Below are positions 27,609 to 37,778 of a stretch of 64,000 nt of DNA, in pieces. The stretch comes from Halapricum hydrolyticum. GTDB taxonomy: Archaea > Halobacteriota > Halobacteria > Halobacteriales > Haloarculaceae. How positions within the stretch are numbered: position 1 is the first letter of the stretch; each line of letters opens with the position of its first letter. The notes beneath the pieces are model-generated. The model was not told the origin of the DNA and did no database searches. It saw only the letters and a list, made by a program, of their open reading frames with translations. The stretch covers positions 62,001-126,000 of the forward strand of contig JAOPKD010000003.1 of the NCBI GenBank assembly GCA_025517565.1, given 5' to 3'. The translations under genes were made by a program, and so were the position numbers.

Positions 27609-28928
27609 TCATCGCCGTAGCAACACCGCAACCGGCACGAGCAGGAGCGCCCCGGCGACGAACGGCGACCAGTCGACGACCACGTAGGCGGCGGCAGCGA
27701 GCGGTGGTCCGACCGTCCGCCCGAGGCTTCCCGCCCCCTGCGTGACACCGAAGGCAGCCCCCTGTGTGTCGTCGGTCGCACCCTTCGAAACGAGTGCCGC
27801 GAGCCCGACCGTTATCGCGCCGTTCCCGAACGAGGCCAGCGCTCCGAATGCGAGCAACACGAGGAGTCCGCCGGTCACCCATCCGGGACCACTGGCGGCG
27901 AGCGGTCCCGTCCCCGCCAGCGGCGACACGGCGAGCAGGACGAGCGCGAGAAACAGCGACGTCACACCGCCCCGGACGACGTATTGCACACTGAACCGCC
28001 GCGAGAGCCAGCCGATGAGCACGCCCTGATTGACGATGCCGAGCGCCCCGATATAGGCGAGAAATATCGCCGCTTCGGTCGCGTCGTATCCGAATGCGTC
28101 TGCCATGAACGGGACGAACATCACGGTGACGCCGGCGAACGCGAGCGAGGTCAGAAAGAACGCGATGACGAGCGGCCGGAGTGTCGCGTCGGCGAGCGCC
28201 GTCCGGAACTGGCCGACGAACGACACGCGCCGCGCCTGGGTCCGGGTGCGATTCGGCTCTTTCAACACGGCGGCCGCCACTCCGAGCGCGAGAAACGAGA
28301 AGCCCGCAGCGGCAAAACTCGGCAATGAGAACGGCGTCACCGGGACGAACCCGGGCAATACGGTGCGGGCGGTCGACACCGCGGTGTCGCTGGCCAGCAA
28401 GCCGCCGATCGCCGGGCCGAACACGAACCCCAGACCGAAGGCCGCGCCGACGAGACCGAGTGCGCCGGTCCGGTCCGCCGGTGTCGTCACGTCGGCGATG
28501 TACGCCTGTGCGGCCGCGATGTTTCCGCCCGCCGCGCCGGCCAGCAGCCGGGCACTAAACAGGACGACGAGGCCGAGCGTCACCCCCAGGGCCGCACCGA
28601 TCTCCGAAGCGAACCCGAAGACGACCCAGGCGATCCCGGAGACGCCGACGGACAGCATGAGCACCGGCCGCCGGCCGCGCTCGTCGGAGATCCGACCGAG
28701 CACCGGCGCGGCGACGAACTGTGCCAGCGAGTACGACGCCGCGAGCAGACCGATGAACACGTCGCTCACGCCGAACGAACGGACGTAGAATGGCAGAATC
28801 GGGATGATGATGCCGAAGCCGAGCAGATCGATGAAAACGATTCCAACGACGACCGCGACGCGGCGACGCGTTCCTGGCGCGGCGGCTGGCGCCGCCTGCT
28901 CACTCGTCGCCGCCTGACTCGAAGCCAC
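27609..28928 (-). CDS. MFS exporter (TetA-like multidrug family)
   Basis: 439 residues, with about twelve hydrophobic helices after a 20-residue Ala/Pro-rich head. The inter-helix 2-3 motif GRISDERGRRPVL and FIDLLGFGIIIPILPFYV in helix 1 are characteristic of the DHA1/TetA drug exporters. Likely a proton-coupled efflux pump; the substrate is unknown. Confidence 0.85.
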   Translation of the reverse strand: MASSQAATSEQAAPAAAPGTRRRVAVVVGIVFIDLLGFGIIIPILPFYVRSFGVSDVFIGLLAASYSLAQFVAAPVLGRISDERGRRPVLMLSVGVSGIAWVVFGFASEIGAALGVTLGLVVLFSARLLAGAAGGNIAAAQAYIADVTTPADRTGALGLVGAAFGLGFVFGPAIGGLLASDTAVSTARTVLPGFVPVTPFSLPSFAAAGFSFLALGVAAAVLKEPNRTRTQARRVSFVGQFRTALADATLRPLVIAFFLTSLAFAGVTVMFVPFMADAFGYDATEAAIFLAYIGALGIVNQGVLIGWLSRRFSVQYVVRGGVTSLFLALVLLAVSPLAGTGPLAASGPGWVTGGLLVLLAFGALASFGNGAITVGLAALVSKGATDDTQGAAFGVTQGAGSLGRTVGPPLAAAAYVVVDWSPFVAGALLLVPVAVLLRR

Positions 28929-29114
28929 TACTGCTAGATATCAGACCCCAGTGACATACGGGTGTCGGATCCCGCACTCGTCCAGGCTCGATAGGGATCG
29001 TTTTCGGTGTTTCGTCGAGCGGTTTCGCGCTGTTACCACTCTGAGACGACCCGTCTGGTCTCATCGCTGGCGAATCTGTGTCTTTGTACGCGTTCCACAG
29101 TGGAATGCAGATAT

Positions 29115-30083
29115 ATGACTGACATACGGGCAGCGACCGAGTCGCTTCTCGGGGACAAACCCGACCTCGAAGATCGCCTGGAAGATCTGCTGGCCGTCTC
29201 GGCGTACGCCTGGGTCTTCCTCGTGCTCGGGATCGTGCAGGCACGCTTCGCCGGGCAGCTGGCGATTTTCGTTGCCGTCTTCAGCGGGCTCGGATTCGTC
29301 CATCTGGCCGCCTGGGTTGAGCTGACGGCCTCTCCCGACCTGTTTGGCGAGACCTGGGGCGAACCACTGGGCGCGGATGGTGAGATTCCCCTCGTCGCCC
29401 GGGAGAACGCGACGAAACTTGAGGTCGGTTCCGAGGGGACCGACAGCGACCTCACCGGGCTGGCTATCGAGGACGACTTCGCCGGGAAGCTCTACGACGC
29501 GCCGCTGTCCGGTCCCGATGCGATCTACGTCCATCGCGGCGGGACGTTCACGACCGAGGTCCGTGACACCGACGACGAGGTGAGAGCATACCGGGTTATC
29601 CCCGACGCGGAAGAGCGGGTCCGGATCAAACGACGGGATACCGGGCAAACACCACTAGCCAGGTACGTTGCCAACATCGCTGAGGAGACTCGGGCGCAGG
29701 TGGCCGCCCTCGATAGTGCGGACGACGACGATAACGACGACACCGAGAACGGACAGAGCGGCGACGGGGCCGAGAACGCCGTCCGGGGGTTGGCGGCGGC
29801 GCTGGGTGCCGTCGCGGAGGCTGCCGACCGGGCGGCCGAGTGGGCCGCCGCGGGCGGTACAGATCAGCAATTCGATGCTGTCGCGACCTGCCTGGAACGC
29901 GTCAGTTCCCGCCTGTCTGAAGCCAGGGACGACATCCCGGCCGAGCTCGCCCGCGCGACCGACAACCGGCTGGAACAGGCCAATCGTCGATCCGAACAGG
30001 CCAACAATCCGGGAAGCGCTGAAACGGCTGATGTCATGCACCAATTGCTTCCAAGGCGGGTGGCAAACACAGGCGACAAGTAG
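29115..30083 (+). CDS. Chimeric AglB-like deletion derivative with unrelated C-terminal half
   Basis: 322 residues from ATG 29115. Residues 1-28 (MTDIRAATESLLGDKPD...) match the start of the AglB-like gene at 55555. The reading then jumps to SAYAWVFLVLGIVQARFAG...LAAWVELT, which in the full gene lies about 450 residues later. After PDLFGE the sequence departs completely into an acidic, alanine-rich, coiled region with no known domain. The junction sits on the shared CTGCTGGC. About 40 residues of membrane helix remain and all catalytic motifs are gone. The frame is open, so a product is possible. Confidence 0.75.
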   Translation: MTDIRAATESLLGDKPDLEDRLEDLLAVSAYAWVFLVLGIVQARFAGQLAIFVAVFSGLGFVHLAAWVELTASPDLFGETWGEPLGADGEIPLVARENATKLEVGSEGTDSDLTGLAIEDDFAGKLYDAPLSGPDAIYVHRGGTFTTEVRDTDDEVRAYRVIPDAEERVRIKRRDTGQTPLARYVANIAEETRAQVAALDSADDDDNDDTENGQSGDGAENAVRGLAAALGAVAEAADRAAEWAAAGGTDQQFDAVATCLERVSSRLSEARDDIPAELARATDNRLEQANRRSEQANNPGSAETADVMHQLLPRRVANTGDK

Positions 30084-30104
30084 GAACGTCGCTGAGTGAG
30101 TGCC

Positions 30105-30665
30105 ATGTGGCCATGGGGACATCTCGCTGCAGGCTATCTCCTCTATCGCGGGCTTGATCGGACACGTGTGCCTGATGCCGTGCCGGTCCTCCTGTTAGCA
30201 CTCGGGACACAGATCCCGGATCTCATCGACAAACCGCTTGCTTGGACGATCCCACTCCTGCCGAACGGACGATCCCTCGGGCACTCACTCGTTATTGCGC
30301 TTCCGATCCTCCTTGGATTGCTGTTGCTCACAGACGGCCGGCGGCGACGGCTCGTGATCCCCCTTGCGATAGGGTATCTCACCCATCTGGGGACGGACGC
30401 GTTGTATCCGGCTCTGGACGGAAACTGGTACTACGTGGGGTTTCTTGGCTGGCCGATCGTGCCACCGATCGAGTATCCCGGCGAATCGACGGGTATCATC
30501 CGGCACTTCTTCGCGTTCGAACTGACGGTGACGAGTGGTTTTGAACTTCTCCTGTTTGGGAGTAGCGTGCTCGTCTGGCTGCTAGACGGCAAACCAGGCT
30601 GGGAGATCGTCGTACGAATAACCAAGACGCGGGTCCGACAGGTCAAGATCGCGATCGACTCTTGA
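30105..30665 (+). CDS. DUF457-type (YdjM-like) membrane-bound putative hydrolase
   Basis: 186 residues from ATG 30105. WGHLAAGYLLYRG, TQIPDLIDKPLAW, GRSLGHSLV and YLTHLGTDALYP provide the conserved His/Asp residues of the metal-dependent membrane hydrolase family (DUF457), spread over four or five hydrophobic helices. The true substrate is unknown. It follows the chimeric gene by 21 bases. Confidence 0.75.
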   Translation: MWPWGHLAAGYLLYRGLDRTRVPDAVPVLLLALGTQIPDLIDKPLAWTIPLLPNGRSLGHSLVIALPILLGLLLLTDGRRRRLVIPLAIGYLTHLGTDALYPALDGNWYYVGFLGWPIVPPIEYPGESTGIIRHFFAFELTVTSGFELLLFGSSVLVWLLDGKPGWEIVVRITKTRVRQVKIAIDS

Positions 30666-30797
30666 GTGACGACGCACTCCATACTACAACATGACTGCGT
30701 TGCTATTGTCGGGGACTTCGATCTAGCGTTCTCGCGGCCGTCCACACTGACCTGGCCGAGGTGAGCCAGCGTTGAGTGCTGTGCCAGACTGGTGAAC

Positions 30798-32873
30798 TCA
30801 GTCGTCGCTGTCGATCGCGTCGGCCTCAAACGGACTCGCGCGCACCCGAACCGGAAACCACCCCTCTTCGTCGATCCCCAGGAGCGCTTCGGAGAAGCCA
30901 TCGTCTTCGTTGCCTGCCTTCGCGGTTCGGACCCAATTGGCCTCGCGCTCGGTGAGCCCGAACCACTCGGCAAGCTGGCCGGCGTCTTCTTTGACGCGAT
31001 GGATGACCGTGATCGAACAGAGATCAGCGATCGTCTTCGCTTCGGCGGTCAGTTCGAACTCGCCACCCGTCTGCGTGATGAACTGGAGGGAGAGATCGTA
31101 GTGGCGACTGTGTCGCACCGCCGTCTCGAGATAGCCGAGCGAGGCGGAGTCGTTGAGCAGGTAGTGTGCTTCATCGATCGCGAAGATGACGCGCTTGTCA
31201 GTCCCTTTCGCACGTTCGTAGACGGCGTTGAACAACACCTGCATCATGAGGCTGGTCTCGCTGCGGCCACGCACGCCCTCGTCCTGGTGGAGATCGAGAT
31301 AGATGACGTTCGAGTCGAGGTCGAACGCCGTCGGCCGCGCTAGATTCGCGAGGTCACCGCCCTCCCGAAACGACGGGCGGAGATCCTTCAGGAGTGATTC
31401 GACGTCGAGGACGACGCTTCGTTGCTCGCCGTCGGTTTCATAGCCGAACTCCCCAGGATCCGCAAGCATAGTTTCGAGGACATCGATCAGGTCTGTAGTC
31501 GTTGGCGAGCGCTCGTCATGTGTAGCCGGATCGCGGGTAATCCCGGCACGTTCGTAGGTCTCCTGGATCGCTCGGCGCAGGGTCTGTTTGCGATCTTCCA
31601 GCGGGTTGTTCGCGACGTGGTGGAAAAACGTCTCGAAGAACGTGACGACCCAGGAGATCTGTTCAGCCCAGGGGTCGAGATCGCGGACGCGATCGAGGAC
31701 CGACTGCGGTGTCGGCCGAATATCGAGTGGGTTCAGGCCGCGCGTCCCACCGACAGTGACACGCTCGCCGTCAAGCACCTCGGTGAGCGTTGCGAACCCT
31801 TCCATCGGATCAAGCATGACGACGATCGTCTCGGGATCGAACATTGCCCGACGCAGCAGATGGAGCTTGGTCGCGAAGGATTTGCCTGCGCCGAGCTGGC
31901 CGATAGTCATCATGCAGTAACCGGTTTCGCGAGCGAAGCGATCGATGACGAGTGGGCTCTCGTTAAGCGCGTAGGTGCCGTACTCGATACCGTGTTCGGC
32001 GAACGCCCCGGCGTGGAAAGGAAACATCGCGCCGACGGCCCCGGCAAGCATGGGTGTGGTCGTGTCTATCGCCTCATCGAGGGGATCCCGACAGATCGGG
32101 CTCGTTGCGGTGAGCGCTGCTGCCTGTCGCCAGCGCGGTGTGACGGGCGTCAGATTCGACGGGGAGCGCATCGCCGTCTTGCGGACGCGTTCCGGGTCGA
32201 GTGCGTCGCGTTCGTCGGCCGACATGGTGAGAAACATCGAGACGTCGAAGGCCTTCGTGGGCGTGTTCCGTAACACGTCGTAGAGGTCGCGATAGTCCGC
32301 CAGATCTTTGGCGAGGCCACGTGCCCCAGCACGGCGCTTCTCGGTGAGGTATTCGACGTCGGCATCCAACGACTCGATGTGGTTTTCGATCCCGTCGAGC
32401 GTGGCGTCTGTATCGCGCGGATCGAGGTGGATCGAGATATCCGTCTGTCGGGCGTCAGCACTCGAATAGAGATGTTCGAACAGCCCATCGGTCGGCGCAT
32501 CGGGATAGCCCGCAATCCAGAACGTCTGTGTCCAGGAGCCGTCGAGTTCGACCGTCGCCGGATGCTCTTCGATCGCACCGGGTGTGAGCAACGACTGCTG
32601 TGTGGCTTCGACTGATTGCAGCGGTCGCTGTGACGGGGTGTACGTCACGTCGAACCCGCTTTGTGATGCGTCCGCTGTTGGATCTGCAGTCGCGTTTTTC
32701 TCTTCGTGCTGTGTCTCCGCATGCTGGACGTCGGTCTGTTCAGCATTGCGCTCTTGTTTCGCCGCGGCTGTCGCGGGCCCCGCAGCAGTGCCCGCACTGG
32801 AGTGGTCGTGCTCGCCCGCCTCGCGATCCGCCCCCACAGGATCGTCCTCTTCGTGTCTTTGCTTGCGGTTCAT
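30798..32873 (-). CDS. VirB4-like conjugation ATPase
   Basis: 691 residues. A 60-residue acidic head is followed by the VirB4/TraC fold: Walker A GQLGAGKSFATK near residue 325, LDPMEGFATL, and Walker B RVIFAIDEAHYL near residue 560 with the downstream RHSRHYDLSLQFITQ arginine motif. It would energise DNA transfer or pilus assembly at the membrane. It overlaps the PrgI-like gene by four bases, last in a row of six overlapping minus-strand genes. Confidence 0.88.
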   Translation of the reverse strand: MNRKQRHEEDDPVGADREAGEHDHSSAGTAAGPATAAAKQERNAEQTDVQHAETQHEEKNATADPTADASQSGFDVTYTPSQRPLQSVEATQQSLLTPGAIEEHPATVELDGSWTQTFWIAGYPDAPTDGLFEHLYSSADARQTDISIHLDPRDTDATLDGIENHIESLDADVEYLTEKRRAGARGLAKDLADYRDLYDVLRNTPTKAFDVSMFLTMSADERDALDPERVRKTAMRSPSNLTPVTPRWRQAAALTATSPICRDPLDEAIDTTTPMLAGAVGAMFPFHAGAFAEHGIEYGTYALNESPLVIDRFARETGYCMMTIGQLGAGKSFATKLHLLRRAMFDPETIVVMLDPMEGFATLTEVLDGERVTVGGTRGLNPLDIRPTPQSVLDRVRDLDPWAEQISWVVTFFETFFHHVANNPLEDRKQTLRRAIQETYERAGITRDPATHDERSPTTTDLIDVLETMLADPGEFGYETDGEQRSVVLDVESLLKDLRPSFREGGDLANLARPTAFDLDSNVIYLDLHQDEGVRGRSETSLMMQVLFNAVYERAKGTDKRVIFAIDEAHYLLNDSASLGYLETAVRHSRHYDLSLQFITQTGGEFELTAEAKTIADLCSITVIHRVKEDAGQLAEWFGLTEREANWVRTAKAGNEDDGFSEALLGIDEEGWFPVRVRASPFEADAIDSDD

Positions 32874-33886
32874 GACTGACCCCCAAGGAGCGCTGTCGAT
32901 CGGATCTGGGCCGTGGCATCGAGGTCATCAGCATGGCCGGTCCAGAACCGTCTGACGATCGGGAGCGCCTCTCCCAGTGGGATCCGTCTCGCGCGACAGC
33001 CCTCGATATCGCGGAGGCCGCGCGCGACGCGGTCACAGCGACTGTCGAGTTCCTCGAACATGGCCTCGCGAGCGAGTGCGCGTGACGGGCGCGCCCAGAA
33101 CCCGATGACACGCCCCACGATCGGCACTCGACTGACGCGTGCAGCCAGGCTCTCGCTCTCGTAGCGGACGTCCGACGGTTCGACCGAGACGATGACGTAG
33201 TGATCGCGGATCGTCATCCGTCGCCGTTCGAGCTCCTCACCGTACCACTCGACGTAGTGCTCGATGAGTGCCTGTAGGCGGGGATTTGCGCGGACGTCAG
33301 GATCGGAGAGCCGTGTCTCGTAGTGGGCGAGATGGTTCGCGACGGGAAACGGCTGTGTCGTCGAGTAGATCTGGATAGGAAACTCGACCGTCGTGTTGAG
33401 GAAATCGGTGAAGGCGTCGGCCGTTGCGCTCCACTGTGTGTCCGTGGCGAGGGCCATCGACGGTGGCTCGACGCGCACAAACCCGACGAGTGCGCCATCG
33501 ATCCGCTCGACGGCGTCGTGATCGGGATGCAAGCGTTCGACGAGCGTCTGCTCGCTCGCTTCGCGGTGCTCGGCCGTGTTCGACGTGAGGCGAAAGCCAA
33601 CGAAGGCGGTGAGCCAGTCCAGACTCGTGGTATAGCTCGGAGTCAGACTGACGAATAGCCCGCCGATCGCGATGGCGACGAGCGCAAGCGGCAGGCCGAA
33701 CACCTGGATCGAGTATCCGAAGACGGCCAGATCCGGTGGGACAACCGTCTGGACGACGAGGATGACGGCCACGCCCGGAACGAGCGCGACGATCACGTCC
33801 ATGAGGGTGAACCGACCGAAGAGTTTCGCGTCGGTACCGATCGACTTTGGGATGCGTTTCGATGGATTGCGATGTGGTGGTTGCAT
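32870..33886 (-). CDS. PrgI-like conjugation membrane protein
   Basis: 338 residues from ATG 33886 (MQPPHRNPSK); the open frame to 34165 overlaps the upstream gene in another frame and is unlikely. IPKSIGTDAKLFGRFTLMDV, then two adjacent hydrophobic helices, resembles PrgI-type partners of VirB4. A soluble 250-residue C-terminal domain faces the cytoplasm. Likely couples VirB4 to the membrane channel. Confidence 0.65.
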   Translation of the reverse strand: MQPPHRNPSKRIPKSIGTDAKLFGRFTLMDVIVALVPGVAVILVVQTVVPPDLAVFGYSIQVFGLPLALVAIAIGGLFVSLTPSYTTSLDWLTAFVGFRLTSNTAEHREASEQTLVERLHPDHDAVERIDGALVGFVRVEPPSMALATDTQWSATADAFTDFLNTTVEFPIQIYSTTQPFPVANHLAHYETRLSDPDVRANPRLQALIEHYVEWYGEELERRRMTIRDHYVIVSVEPSDVRYESESLAARVSRVPIVGRVIGFWARPSRALAREAMFEELDSRCDRVARGLRDIEGCRARRIPLGEALPIVRRFWTGHADDLDATAQIRSTALLGGQS

Positions 33887-33887
33887 A

Positions 33888-35234
33888 TTACTCTGTAGAT
33901 CGTTGGTCTGTGTCGTCTGACTCGCGAGGTGGCGTCGTTCGTGGGGACTCCCTCGAGGTGCGGCCGCGAAGCGTTTCGAACTCGCCGTGGCGTGAGACTG
34001 GCTCCTCGGTCGCTCTCGGCTTGGGGAGTGCTGGCGTTGCCGGCGCGCCACCGCTTGACGGGCCTGGTGGGTCGCCGCGGCGTTCGTCGACGACGCGTTG
34101 GACGCGCGAGCCCAGTGAGTTGACGCGTGCACCGGCTGCGTGCGCCCGCGAATTACCGGAGTCAAAGACGTACTGGCCGTCGGGGGTCATCGCGGGCTGG
34201 CCCTGGAGACCGCGCGAGAAGTTTTGGCCGGCGTGTGTGGCTGTCTGTCCACCTGATTGCATCGTCTGGGCGCGATTGGCAGCCTGGCGTCTGGAGGTAT
34301 GATTGGCGGTCTGGCGACCGATGAAGAATATCGCCCCGGCTTGCCAGATGAAGATGATCGGTGCGAGCACGGCAACGAACGGGATCACGAGCGCGAGCAA
34401 CCAGGCCGTGATCCCTTCGGCACTGAGGCCGAAGCTGTTGCCGAGGATATCGGCGAGTCTGAACAGCAGGGCGACGGGGAGGGTCATGAACAGGAAGGGG
34501 ACGTAGAACCCGGCCAGGCGTCTGGCGAAGTTCGAGAGCAGTGTCATCGGACCGACTCCGGGGATCCAGAAGACGATCAGGATCGGCATGGCGATGACGA
34601 ACAGGTAGAGGACAACCTGTCGCGAGAAATATAGCAGCGCCAAGAGCCCAAAGAGCACGAGGTCGACCGAGAGCGTGATCACCAGTCCGAGGACGCCCAT
34701 CGCTCCGAACGAAAGCGTCTCGAAGAGCGTGATCGAGGAGAGATCCGGGGCGAGTAGGGCGGTCAATGAATTGGCGAATCGAAGCGATAACCCGGCGATC
34801 CACCACCACGCGAGGATCCCCATCAGACCCGTGAACGAACGCTTGATGAGTTTCGCCCGATGGTAGCTCCCGAAGAGGTGACTCGTCGCCTGGAGGAAGA
34901 TGACCAGCATGATCGTCGCGCCATACAGGAACAACACGAGCGGAATGAGTGAATCCCAGTAGTACGCATAGAGATCCGGCCATACGCCGTTCGAGGGTGG
35001 TCCGAAAACCTCGTTCGGGTGTGGGGTTTCGAGGATGAATTCGACTATTTGCCCTGAGGCACCGGAGATTACCTCTTGAACCGGATTAAACAGGATCCGT
35101 AGCACTGATTGCAGCGCCTCGATTATGATGTCACCCACAGGATCGAACGTTCCTGCCTGTTTGACTGAGCTTTCACCAGAGGCTGCAATTGACAGACCAG
35201 CGGGAGCTACAGGGACTTGTTCATCAGATCCCAT
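33888..35234 (-). CDS. VirB6/TrbL-like polytopic conjugation channel protein
   Basis: 448 residues with about seven hydrophobic helices (residues 90-320) and a long hydrophilic, Arg/Pro-rich C-terminal tail. No enzymatic motif. Place in the operon (between the VirB4/PrgI pair and surface proteins) and topology fit the inner-membrane channel component. The stop is one base from the next start. Confidence 0.65.
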   Translation of the reverse strand: MGSDEQVPVAPAGLSIAASGESSVKQAGTFDPVGDIIIEALQSVLRILFNPVQEVISGASGQIVEFILETPHPNEVFGPPSNGVWPDLYAYYWDSLIPLVLFLYGATIMLVIFLQATSHLFGSYHRAKLIKRSFTGLMGILAWWWIAGLSLRFANSLTALLAPDLSSITLFETLSFGAMGVLGLVITLSVDLVLFGLLALLYFSRQVVLYLFVIAMPILIVFWIPGVGPMTLLSNFARRLAGFYVPFLFMTLPVALLFRLADILGNSFGLSAEGITAWLLALVIPFVAVLAPIIFIWQAGAIFFIGRQTANHTSRRQAANRAQTMQSGGQTATHAGQNFSRGLQGQPAMTPDGQYVFDSGNSRAHAAGARVNSLGSRVQRVVDERRGDPPGPSSGGAPATPALPKPRATEEPVSRHGEFETLRGRTSRESPRTTPPRESDDTDQRSTE

Positions 35235-36069
35235 CGGTGATCTCGATATCTATCTCATCGCACATCCACCTACGGGAGAGAAAGTATTCCGTGATTTCGC
35301 CACCCATAGTCAGTCTAATCTCGCTGTCGATCTCTTCACCTGTCGCTATACCAACTTGGACCTCCATGATATGTTGAGACCCATCGCAAACTGACGAGTC
35401 ATAGAACACCAATGGACTACCGGCATCTATGAATACTCTCTGTTCTCCGGGACTAATTGTCGAGACTTGATCCCGTTCTGGATGAGCAAAAATAGGATCT
35501 CCAATCCCGTCTCTTAGCTCGCTATCGGCCAAACCGTACGGTGAATTAGCAAATGCGACATCGTACACCCACGTTGGACCCGTACCTACGTTCTCTACAG
35601 TGACTGCGATCCCATAGAGGTATTTTGGCAATTGCTCGTCACGCACTTGTTCGACGTCAGCGATTCGGATATCGGGTTCAAGCGGGATTTCCTGCTTCTC
35701 GGTTCGTTCCTCGCTCACCCCGACCAGTTCGTAGGTCCCCGGTTCGTAGTGGACGTAATCCGCACCCCAGAGTCGGGGATCGAGCAACTCGAACCGGACC
35801 TGTGTAACGCCCGTCTGGACAGGCCTCGTCGCGAAGTGCTGGCCGCCCGGATCGACGAGCGTGAGTTCCTCGATATCGTGCCTATCGGGCAGCGTCACGA
35901 CTAGATCGCGCTCCTCGATCGCGATCGCTTTCGTGAACGTTGGGGTGTCCGTGTGCGCAGATGGCGTGTCTTCCGGGGGAGTCGATCGACTGGCACACCC
36001 TGCAAGGCTGGCGACGGACAGACAGCCTAGGCTGAGTACCTGCCGTCTCGTCAGCGGCTGTGGCGACAT
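35224..36069 (-). CDS. Tat-exported lipoprotein of the conjugation operon
   Basis: 281 residues from ATG 36069, which overlaps the upstream stop by one base. The signal TRRQVLSLGCLSVASLAGCAS has a twin-arginine motif and a lipobox Cys. The mature part is beta-rich with no known domain. Probably anchored outside the cell as an accessory of the transfer apparatus. It overlaps the VirB6-like start by 11 bases. Confidence 0.65.
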   Translation of the reverse strand: MSPQPLTRRQVLSLGCLSVASLAGCASRSTPPEDTPSAHTDTPTFTKAIAIEERDLVVTLPDRHDIEELTLVDPGGQHFATRPVQTGVTQVRFELLDPRLWGADYVHYEPGTYELVGVSEERTEKQEIPLEPDIRIADVEQVRDEQLPKYLYGIAVTVENVGTGPTWVYDVAFANSPYGLADSELRDGIGDPIFAHPERDQVSTISPGEQRVFIDAGSPLVFYDSSVCDGSQHIMEVQVGIATGEEIDSEIRLTMGGEITEYFLSRRWMCDEIDIEITDGI

Positions 36070-37778
36070 TAGTGCCTCCACGGAGGCCAGATCGGGATTC
36101 CCGTGATGCGATCGACGAGGAACGCAGCGATGAGGAGCAATCCGATCGGGATGCCGATCTGGTAGATCGCGTTCACGATATCGATCGAGCCGTGACTCGC
36201 GAAGACGGCATCCGAATCGCCGAGGTATCCAGGCGTGTGGCGCCACCACGGCTCGGGGACGTAGCGTGCGCTGACGATCCCGTTGCCGATCGGCACCTGC
36301 TGGACAGTTGTGCCGTCCGACCCGGTATCGACTGTGGTCCCGTCGATCTGGATCACGCCCGGTCGACCGGACGTCTCGATCGGCCGACCACTCGGTGCTT
36401 CTCGTAAGCTGATTTCGACAGTAGCTATGCCATCTTCAATCGAGTCTATCGATAGTCGTAGCTCGGTTTCGATCAACGGCACGGTCGCAAGGGAGGCGTC
36501 CGAGAGTGGGCGCTCGACACCTCGAACGAGGCCTTGGACGGTCCCGATCAGCTCGCTGCTCTCAGACCCGTCTTCGACGCGCACCACCAGTCCGTAACTC
36601 GCGGTGTACGTGTCTTCGGCGACGTCGAGATGGACGTCGGGCTGCAGTTCGGGTGCGTCCCTTTCCACGCCGTAGCTATCGAGTAACGTAACTGCGGTCG
36701 AACGGACTGTTGGGTCCCCCTCCATCGGGAAGGCGTACACCTGGAGCGGGTGCATCGGCGAGTGTGTCTGTCTCGACCCGTCTGTCGAATCGATACGGAG
36801 CGAATCCCAATGCCTGTCCCGAGCCGTGTAGAATCGCCAGCTTCCTCTGACTGTCCCTGCTGGCGTCTCGAAGCCAAGCCAGGGTCTGTTCATGTAGAGT
36901 TCTAAGCCCTGATCGCCGTTCGGATATGATGTCTCGTATCCTGAGACGCCCAGTCTGTATCGGGTTACGTCCCGACTATCGGTAACGGTTAGTGCGGACT
37001 GGGCCTGCCACGTTTCGTTCTGCCAGACACTGCAGGTTCCGTTTGCCCCGCGTTCGAGGCATTCGTCTTTGCTACGCTCGACAGCCACGGCGATGTCGGC
37101 CTCGATCGTCAGATTGTGTCTCACCCCTGGGTACGCTGTCAGCTCATCGAATCCAAGCTCTGGCGTCTGTGAGCCGAGCGTTTCGTTTTCGAGTTCGCCG
37201 TCGACGAGGAGGCGAACACGTTGCACCTGATGGGAGTCAAGCCGCCAGCGATAGGTGACGTTGTCGACGGTGTGGTTGTCGCGGATGTCCACCCGGTAAT
37301 CCACCAGTGCCAACACCGATCCCGTGTCGCCGACATACAGCGGGGTATCGTCGGGCGTGAGATGTGCACGCGTCGACGGCTGGATCGCGAAGATCGAGAC
37401 AAAAGCGTCTTCGATGTAGGCAGCACGTGCTCGCTCGGCAGTGGGCGGCCCGATTGACACTGACTGGTTGGTCTCTGGCACGTCACGGAGATCGCCACGA
37501 TTCCAGCGTTCGACCGCTTCGGGGGGTCGATCCAGTGGGATATCGGTCGCATTTGCGATGACCTCAAGTAGCGTTCGGCTCTCGCCCGTCAGCTCTCGGT
37601 AGTCCGATTCGTTGACGAAGCGATCGAGGTCGCCTGACCAGAGCGTCGGGAAGAGTGACTCGTTCACGCCGTGGTCGGGCGCTGTGGGTGGATGCGCGCG
37701 AGCGGTTGGCGCGAGTGTGCTCGCAGTCATGCTGATGAGGAGTATCACGACAAGGCAGAGGCGGCTCAAAAGCCGCAA
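36069..37778 (-). CDS. Large exported membrane protein of the conjugation operon
   Basis: 569 residues. A cleavable Sec-type signal peptide (RLCLVVILLISMTASTLA) is followed by a 500-residue extracellular beta-rich region with many N-x-S/T sites (for example NESL, NVTY, NETW) and a C-terminal membrane helix (IGIPIGLLLIAAFLV) with a short positive tail. Type I surface protein; perhaps the adhesin or mating-contact component. No known domain recognised. Confidence 0.65.
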   Translation of the reverse strand: MRLLSRLCLVVILLISMTASTLAPTARAHPPTAPDHGVNESLFPTLWSGDLDRFVNESDYRELTGESRTLLEVIANATDIPLDRPPEAVERWNRGDLRDVPETNQSVSIGPPTAERARAAYIEDAFVSIFAIQPSTRAHLTPDDTPLYVGDTGSVLALVDYRVDIRDNHTVDNVTYRWRLDSHQVQRVRLLVDGELENETLGSQTPELGFDELTAYPGVRHNLTIEADIAVAVERSKDECLERGANGTCSVWQNETWQAQSALTVTDSRDVTRYRLGVSGYETSYPNGDQGLELYMNRPWLGFETPAGTVRGSWRFYTARDRHWDSLRIDSTDGSRQTHSPMHPLQVYAFPMEGDPTVRSTAVTLLDSYGVERDAPELQPDVHLDVAEDTYTASYGLVVRVEDGSESSELIGTVQGLVRGVERPLSDASLATVPLIETELRLSIDSIEDGIATVEISLREAPSGRPIETSGRPGVIQIDGTTVDTGSDGTTVQQVPIGNGIVSARYVPEPWWRHTPGYLGDSDAVFASHGSIDIVNAIYQIGIPIGLLLIAAFLVDRITGIPIWPPWRH

